DNA of 10,557 nt. It comes from Deltaproteobacteria bacterium. Lineage in GTDB: Bacteria; Desulfobacterota; GWC2-55-46; DRQE01. The notes below the pieces were generated by a model that saw only the letters and a list, made by a program, of their open reading frames with translations, did not search any database and had not been told where the DNA came from. Location: positions 1 through 10,557 of the forward strand of contig DRQE01000161.1 of assembly GCA_011371515.1 (NCBI GenBank), written 5' to 3'. Positions 5,967 through 10,557 of this stretch are shown here, piece after piece. Numbering within the stretch: position 1 is the stretch's first letter; each line of letters opens with the position of its first letter. Position numbers and translations under genes: made by a program.

Positions 5967-8678
5967 TTATCTCCCGCAGCACTTTTTGTACTTCTTTCCG
6001 CTTCCACAGGGGCATGGGTCGTTGCGTCCCACCTTTTTGCTGGTTCTTCTTACAGGCTGGGGTTTGGCTGCCTCTCCTTCGGTGGCCTGTGGCTCCGGAC
6101 CTCTGGAAAGGGTGATGTTCTGTCTTTCTGCCCTCTCTTCGAGTTCACTTACAGCAGACTCCTCCTGTACTTCCACCTTGAAGAGCCTTCCGGTAACGTC
6201 TGCCTTGAGGCGCTGTATCATCTCTGTAAATAGCTGGTAGCCCTCTTTCTTGTACTCGTTAAGAGGGTTCTTCTGCCCGTATCCACGAAGCCCGATGCCA
6301 CCCTTGAGGTGGTCCATGGTTAGAAGATGATCCTTCCAGAGGGTGTCAAGCGTGTGGAGCATGATGATCTTTTCCACATGCCCCATGACATCCTCACCGA
6401 TACGGGCTCTCTTCTCCTCGTAGTGTTTCCAGAGCCGCTCGGCGAGTCTTTCTTTAAGCTCCTCACGGTCTCTTACATCTTCCAGTTCGGCAGGCTCTAT
6501 CTTTACACCGAACTGGCTGAAAAGGTGCTCACAGAGCCCCTTAAGATTCCACTCATCGGGGGAGGTCTTCTCTTCCAAAGCACCCTCGACCATATCTTCC
6601 ACGACCTCTTCCACAAACTCCTTTATCATCTCATGGAGACCTTCTTCGGCCAGTATCTGCTTGCGGTACTCATAGATGGTCTGGCGCTGCTGGTTCATCA
6701 CATCGTCGTACTCGAGCAGGTGTTTTCTTATGTCGAAGTTGTGGGCTTCAACCTTCTTCTGCGCACTTTCCACAGCCTTCGTTACCAGAGAGTGCTCTAT
6801 GGGTGTGTCCTCTTCCATGCCGAGCCTGTCCATTATGGAGGCAACTCTGTCGCTACCGAATATGCGCATAAGGTCGTCCTCGAGGGATATGTAAAACCTT
6901 GAAGAACCCGGATCTCCCTGTCTACCGGAACGGCCACGGAGCTGGTTGTCTATGCGGCGTGATTCATGCCGTTCTGTGCCTATTATGTGAAGACCACCGA
7001 GCTCAAGAACCTTCTTCTTCTCCTCCTCGCATATCTTCTTTGCCTCTTCGTATGCCTTCCTGTACTCCTCGGTGGTGTCATCGAAGCCTGCCTTTGCCTT
7101 TGCAAGAAACTCAGGGTTTCCACCAAGGATTATGTCCGTGCCTCTACCTGCCATGTTGGTGGATATGGTCACCGCATGGAGACGGCCTGCCTGTGCAACT
7201 ATCTCTGCCTCCCTTTCGTGGTGCTTTGCATTGAGCACATTGTGGGGTATACCCTCCCTTTTGAGCATGTTGGAGAGCTTTTCAGAGTCCTCAATGGATA
7301 TGGTGCCCACGAGAACGGGTCTACCAGTTTTGTAGCACTCCTTTATCTCCTTTACAACTGCCCTGAACTTCTCTTTCTTGCTTTTGTAGATAAGGTCAGG
7401 ATAGTCCTTCCTTATCATTGGCTTGTGGGTGGGTATGACCACCACATCAAGGTTGTATATTGCCTTGAACTCGTGAGCCTCTGTATCGGCAGTACCGGTC
7501 ATACCGGCAAGTTTCTCGTACATCCTGAAGTAGTTCTGGAAGGTTATGGAGGCAAGGGTCTGGTTTTCGTTCTCTATCTCCACCCTCTCTTTCGCCTCTA
7601 TTGCCTGATGTAGCCCGTCGCTCCAGCGTCTGCCCGGCATCAGCCTGCCCGTGAACTCATCCACTATTATGACCTTACCGTCCTTTACCACATAGTCCAC
7701 ATCCCTTTTGAAGAGCACATGCGCCCTCAACGCCTGATTCACATGGTGCAGTGTGTCTATGTGGCGTGGGTCGTAGAGGTTGTCTATCTTGAGAAGCTCC
7801 TCAACCCTCTGTATGCCCTCCTCTGTAAGATAGACCTGCCTTGCCTTCTCATCCACAGTGTAGTGAACCTCTTCCTTCAAGAGAGGAATTATAGAGTCTA
7901 TCCTGTAGTACTTGTCTGTGGACTCCTCGGCAGGTCCCGATATTATAAGAGGAGTTCTTGCCTCATCTATCAGGATGGAGTCAACCTCGTCAACTATAGC
8001 ATAGTAAAGTTCTCTCTGGACATAGTCTTCCAGAGAAAACTTCATATTGTCTCTCAAGTAATCGAAACCGAACTCGTTGTTGGTTCCGTAGGTTATGTCT
8101 GCAAGGTAGGCTTCCTTTCTCGAGCAGGGGCGAAGATGGAAGTGGCTTTTATCCTCGCCTTTGTAGGTGGGGTCATAGAGGTAGCTTGCCTCGTGCTGTA
8201 TGACACCCACCGAGAGTCCCAAGGAATGGTAGATGGGGCCCATCCACTGGGTATCCCTGCGTGCAAGGTAATCGTTTACCGTTACAAGGTGCACACCTCT
8301 ACCTGTAAGGGCATTAAGATACAGTGGAAGGGTTGCCACGAGGGTCTTACCCTCACCTGTCTTCATCTCTGCAATCTTGCCCTCGTGGAGCACCACGCCA
8401 CCTACAAGCTGCACATCGAAGTGGCGCATGTTGAGTCTTCTCTTTGCCACCTCTCTTACGAGGGCGTATGCCTCTGGCAGGATCTTATCGAGGCTTTCGC
8501 CGTCTTTTATACGCTTTTTGAACTCCTCGGTAAGGCGCAAAAAGTCCTCGTCCCTCAAAGAACGCATCTTCTCTTCGAGGGAATTTATCCTCTCAACTAT
8601 AGGAGCTATTCGCTTTAGCTCCCTGTCGTTCTTTGTGCCGAAGACCTTCTTTAGAACAGAACCTATAACGTTAATCAT
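5967..8678 (-). CDS. secA: preprotein translocase ATPase subunit SecA
   Basis: SecA drives proteins through the SecYEG channel at the inner membrane using ATP. The 903 residues match the full-length family (E. coli 901). Seen in order: Walker A MKTGEGKT (105-112), [17 protein letters not shown] (197-212), Walker B DEVD (230-233) with [42 protein letters not shown], the helical scaffold/wing region with [15 protein letters not shown], and a C-terminal SEC-C zinc motif [13 protein letters not shown], normally used for SecB and lipid contact. NBD1 has about 17-20 extra residues (near 161-187) relative to E. coli. The ATG at 8678 has no clear Shine-Dalgarno. It is the first gene after a terminator, so it should head the operon with argJ and the pilus regulators. 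Confidence 0.98.
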   Translation of the reverse strand: MINVIGSVLKKVFGTKNDRELKRIAPIVERINSLEEKMRSLRDEDFLRLTEEFKKRIKDGESLDKILPEAYALVREVAKRRLNMRHFDVQLVGGVVLHEGKIAEMKTGEGKTLVATLPLYLNALTGRGVHLVTVNDYLARRDTQWMGPIYHSLGLSVGVIQHEASYLYDPTYKGEDKSHFHLRPCSRKEAYLADITYGTNNEFGFDYLRDNMKFSLEDYVQRELYYAIVDEVDSILIDEARTPLIISGPAEESTDKYYRIDSIIPLLKEEVHYTVDEKARQVYLTEEGIQRVEELLKIDNLYDPRHIDTLHHVNQALRAHVLFKRDVDYVVKDGKVIIVDEFTGRLMPGRRWSDGLHQAIEAKERVEIENENQTLASITFQNYFRMYEKLAGMTGTADTEAHEFKAIYNLDVVVIPTHKPMIRKDYPDLIYKSKKEKFRAVVKEIKECYKTGRPVLVGTISIEDSEKLSNMLKREGIPHNVLNAKHHEREAEIVAQAGRLHAVTISTNMAGRGTDIILGGNPEFLAKAKAGFDDTTEEYRKAYEEAKKICEEEKKKVLELGGLHIIGTERHESRRIDNQLRGRSGRQGDPGSSRFYISLEDDLMRIFGSDRVASIMDRLGMEEDTPIEHSLVTKAVESAQKKVEAHNFDIRKHLLEYDDVMNQQRQTIYEYRKQILAEEGLHEMIKEFVEEVVEDMVEGALEEKTSPDEWNLKGLCEHLFSQFGVKIEPAELEDVRDREELKERLAERLWKHYEEKRARIGEDVMGHVEKIIMLHTLDTLWKDHLLTMDHLKGGIGLRGYGQKNPLNEYKKEGYQLFTEMIQRLKADVTGRLFKVEVQEESAVSELEERAERQNITLSRGPEPQATEGEAAKPQPVRRTSKKVGRNDPCPCGSGKKYKKCCGR
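5971..5975 (-). promoter_or_regulatory. Shine-Dalgarno of argJ within the last secA codons
   Basis: GGGAG on the minus strand spans the last secA codons just before its TAA (5967-5969). It is eight bases from GTG 5962 and five from GTG 5965, and is the only good ribosome site near the argJ start. Confidence 0.7.
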
Positions 8679-8728
8679 ACAATCTATCTTACCATATATA
8701 AAAGAATAATTCCAACCCCTCTGTACTG
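8679..8728 (-). promoter_or_regulatory. presumed secA operon promoter region (AT-rich leader)
   Basis: A promoter is expected between the terminator (8729-8764) and the secA ATG. The 50 bases are AT-rich with a TATATAT run (8694-8700). A possible TTGGAA (8710-8715), 18 bases, TAAGAT (8686-8691) would put the transcription start almost on the ATG, so no convincing -35/-10 pair can be named. No clear Shine-Dalgarno is present either. No SecM-like regulatory ORF is visible. Confidence 0.3.
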
Positions 8729-8764
8729 AAAAATAAAACCCTGCACACTCAAGAGGCAGGGCTT
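8729..8764 (-). terminator. Rho-independent terminator after the M23 peptidase gene
   Basis: On the minus strand CCCTGC (8761-8756), an 11-base loop and GCAGGG (8744-8739) are followed by TTTTATTTTT (8738-8729). AAG/TTT pairs can extend the stem. The U-rich tail is only on the minus-strand side, so it acts in that direction. It separates the peptidase transcript from the secA operon. Confidence 0.88.
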
Positions 8765-8797
8765 GGAATCAGGGTTCAGCGGGTTGCCATAACTGTA

Positions 8798-9712
8798 TCA
8801 GTTAAGTATGTATCTTAGTGGGTTCACATGTATACCGTTGGCTATCACCTCGTAGTGTAGATGTGGGCCTGTGGATCTACCTGTGTTGCCCATCTCTGCT
8901 ATCTTCTGTCCCCTTTTAACCTTTTGACCAACCCTGACAAGCACCTTTGAAAGATGCCCGTATCTGGTCCTTATACCGTATCCGTGGCTTATCTCAACCA
9001 GTCTTCCAAGGGAATGCATCTTCGTAATTCTCGTTACGATACCATCTGCAGGGGCTATGACATCTGTGCCAACACGGTTGGCTATGTCTATACCCTTGTG
9101 CATCTGGATTCTGCCCGTGAAGGGATCACGCCTTTTGCCAAACCTTGATGTAAGCCAGCCCCTTGTGGGCCATACCGAAGGTGTGGAGGCAAGAAGCGCT
9201 GCCTGTTCGAGCAGAAACTCCTCAAGCTCCGTGAAGCTGCGCTCCTGAAGTTTTGCCTCTTCTTCAAGCTGGTTGATTTCCGAGTGCATCTTGCTTACAA
9301 GGTCGTCCTTTGCCTTGTCCATGTTGAGGAAATACTCATCTGCACCGGTGCCTCCCATGCCGAGAAGCTCCCTGTCCGTGGAAGATGGGGTCTCAAGGTT
9401 GGCTATTATGCGGAGTTTTTTGTCGAAAAGCTGTAGCCTTACGAGTCTTTTCTCCAGATTATCTATCCTTGTGGACAGTTTTCTGAGCTCTATCTTCTGT
9501 GCCGTATTCTCTCTTCTCAGTTTGTTGAGCTCCTGCACCTTAAGTGCCATGTTACCGTAATCTATAACCACATAGGCAAACACTATGAACATAAGGAGGG
9601 CAACAACCTTACCTGCCCTGTAAAGCCCTTGGGGAATCCTGTACTTTCTGGCTTTTGAGGAGTCGGATGGAAGGACAAATATAGTCAAAAATCTTTTGCT
9701 GGATTTTTTCAT
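8798..9712 (-). CDS. membrane-anchored M23 family metallopeptidase (murein hydrolase-like)
   Basis: A 304-residue protein with a short basic cytoplasmic tail (MKKSSKRF), one TM segment (about 33-51), a coiled coil (about 55-100, with a second helical stretch about 130-175) and a C-terminal LytM/M23 domain. Zinc and catalytic residues are all visible: H205 and D209 in MHKGIDIAN, H253 in YGHLS, and H284/H286 in GPHLHYEV. An intact set suggests an active peptidoglycan endopeptidase in the periplasm, rather than a degenerate EnvC-type activator. The frame extends to GTG 9727, but AGGGTGA lies just upstream of the ATG at 9712 (about 11 bases), so ATG is preferred. It appears to be transcribed alone, ending at the terminator before secA. 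The exact cell-wall role is not shown by the sequence. Confidence 0.93.
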   Translation of the reverse strand: MKKSSKRFLTIFVLPSDSSKARKYRIPQGLYRAGKVVALLMFIVFAYVVIDYGNMALKVQELNKLRRENTAQKIELRKLSTRIDNLEKRLVRLQLFDKKLRIIANLETPSSTDRELLGMGGTGADEYFLNMDKAKDDLVSKMHSEINQLEEEAKLQERSFTELEEFLLEQAALLASTPSVWPTRGWLTSRFGKRRDPFTGRIQMHKGIDIANRVGTDVIAPADGIVTRITKMHSLGRLVEISHGYGIRTRYGHLSKVLVRVGQKVKRGQKIAEMGNTGRSTGPHLHYEVIANGIHVNPLRYILN

Positions 9713-9760
9713 GACAGACCATATCACCCTGATTGTTTTTGCGAAACACCGGACCTTTAG

Positions 9761-9798
9761 CTCTTACCATAAATTGCACAAAAACCTGTGAATGTCAA
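9761..9798 (-). promoter_or_regulatory. candidate sigma-70-type promoter of the M23 peptidase gene
   Basis: A perfect TTGACA lies at 9798-9793 on the minus strand in the spacer after the ManC-like gene. The best -10 at normal spacing is poor (ATTTAT at 9774-9769, 18 bases away), so confidence is modest. A 5-base inverted repeat (GTCAA/TTGAC) overlaps the -35 box. The remaining spacer holds nothing else recognised. Confidence 0.35.
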
Positions 9799-9844
9799 GA
9801 TTTTTTGACTTCTAAACCCATTGCCATCGCAGTGCAAACCCCTG

Positions 9845-10557
9845 TCATCTGCCGTATTCATCGTCCAGTCTTTTTATGTCGTCTTCGCCCACATACTCGC
9901 CGTTCTGCACCTCTATGATTTCGAGGACAACCCTGCCGGGGTTCTCAAGCCTGTGTGGTGTGCTCTTTGGCACATAGGCAGACTCATTCTCGTGCAGGAA
10001 GAAGACCCTGTCCCCTATGGTAATCTTTGCCGTGCCTGTTATGACCACCCAGTGCTCACTGCGGTGGTGATGTAGCTGCAGGCTCAGCCTTGCCCCCGGC
10101 TTTACAACTATGCGTTTAATCTTGTATCTTCTTCCCTCCTCGAGAACGGTGTAGCTGCCCCAAGGCCTGTAGATGGTAAGATGCTCCTCTGTCTGCTTCT
10201 TGCCGCATTTTCTAAGCTCTCCAACCACCTCCTTTACACGCTGGGCATCTCCCCTGCGGCTTACAAGCACTGCATCCTCTGTCTCCACGACGACCACATC
10301 CTCAAGCCCAACGGTGGTAATCAGCCTGCGGTTGCCTATAATAAGGCTGTTTTTCGTGTCTATGTCGAGCACATCGCCTATCTTTACATTGCTGTTCTCG
10401 TCTTTATCGAGTATCTCGTGTACACTGTCCCATGAGCCCACATCAGACCATGTAATATCCATGGGAAGCACCATTACATGCTTGGACTTCTCCATTACGG
10501 CATAGTCTATAGATATATTCGGCATTCTGTGGAAATTCTCGAGCATCTCCTCAAAGC
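9845..10557 (-). CDS. manC: mannose-1-phosphate guanylyltransferase / mannose-6-phosphate isomerase, C-terminal part (partial)
   Basis: The frame is open to the right edge and shows about 237 C-terminal residues. The first part has SISIDYAVMEK and WSDVGSWDSVHEI, marks of the sugar-nucleotide transferase end of ManC/AlgA-type enzymes, which make GDP-mannose for O-antigen or exopolysaccharide. The rest is a type II cupin isomerase domain, RPWGSYTVLEEG then KPGARLSLQLHHHRSEHW, with the metal-binding His/Glu cluster and PHRLENPG. The N-terminal nucleotide-binding loop is outside the window, so transferase activity cannot be checked. The ATG at 10546 is internal to the conserved region and is not the true start. 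The stop is TGA at 9845-9847, with about 130 bases before the next gene. Confidence 0.92.
   Translation of the reverse strand, partial: FEEMLENFHRMPNISIDYAVMEKSKHVMVLPMDITWSDVGSWDSVHEILDKDENSNVKIGDVLDIDTKNSLIIGNRRLITTVGLEDVVVVETEDAVLVSRRGDAQRVKEVVGELRKCGKKQTEEHLTIYRPWGSYTVLEEGRRYKIKRIVVKPGARLSLQLHHHRSEHWVVITGTAKITIGDRVFFLHENESAYVPKSTPHRLENPGRVVLEIIEVQNGEYVGEDDIKRLDDEYGR

Noticed and set aside
7719..8618. 299-codon open frame on the plus strand opposite secA
   Set aside because: Antisense to a fully conserved secA frame; its protein resembles no family I know, and no plus-strand promoter or ribosome site stands out. It looks like a codon-bias shadow, as do the other long plus-strand frames (for example 5577-6233, 6966-7613 and 6327-6902).
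8684..8695. Tiny ORF ATG-GTA-AGA-TAG before secA as a SecM-like leader
   Set aside because: Three codons, no ribosome site and no arrest-like sequence; too short to mean anything.
1..10557. CRISPR arrays, tRNA/rRNA genes, insertion sequences, prophage or defence islands
   Set aside because: No regularly spaced repeats, RNA gene signatures, transposase-like frames or terminal inverted repeats were seen; conserved genes fill nearly the whole window.

Overview
This is a bacterial chromosomal window in which every supported gene lies on the minus strand, so transcription runs from high to low coordinates. Genes are packed tightly, with 4-20 bp overlaps or gaps of a few bases. The gene set is Gram-negative in style: type IV pilus and two-component genes, sigma-54, SecA with a SEC-C zinc tail, and an O-antigen/exopolysaccharide ManC-type enzyme. 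Moderate GC, heavy use of ATA for Ile and AGA/AGG for Arg, and a lineage-type insertion in SecA suggest an anaerobe or thermophile-like lineage such as Nitrospirota or Desulfobacterota. That placement is inference only.

Upstream block (right end). The 3' part of a mannose-1-phosphate guanylyltransferase/mannose-6-phosphate isomerase (9845-10557, cut by the window edge) is followed by a short spacer with a perfect TTGACA. Next is a membrane-anchored M23 peptidase (8798-9712), which ends at a clear Rho-independent terminator (8729-8764).

Central block. An apparent operon starts after that terminator: secA, argJ, an orphan HEPN-domain protein, a prepilin peptidase (PilD), a two-TM sensor histidine kinase and a sigma-54-dependent NtrC-family response regulator (PilS/PilR-like). 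argJ, the HEPN gene and the regulator have Shine-Dalgarno sequences inside or at the end of the preceding gene, pointing to translational coupling. This links the Sec export motor, arginine biosynthesis and control of pilus assembly in one transcript.

Pilus block (left end). Just after the regulator lies a textbook -24/-12 sigma-54 promoter (610-625). It is followed by a strong Shine-Dalgarno and a GTG-start PilV-like minor prepilin (156-563), then a second prepilin-like gene (1-151) that runs off the left edge. Inferred circuit: the kinase and regulator activate the adjacent sigma-54 promoter, which drives the minor pseudopilins; PilD cleaves their leader peptides.

No tRNA, rRNA, CRISPR array, insertion sequence or prophage signal was seen. 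No stretch over 300 bases lacks a gene; the longest intergenic regions are about 130 bases. Most of the window is ordinary conserved machinery. The most informative parts are the sigma-54 promoter next to its likely activator, that activator's GAFTDA variant, and the orphan histidine-free HEPN gene.
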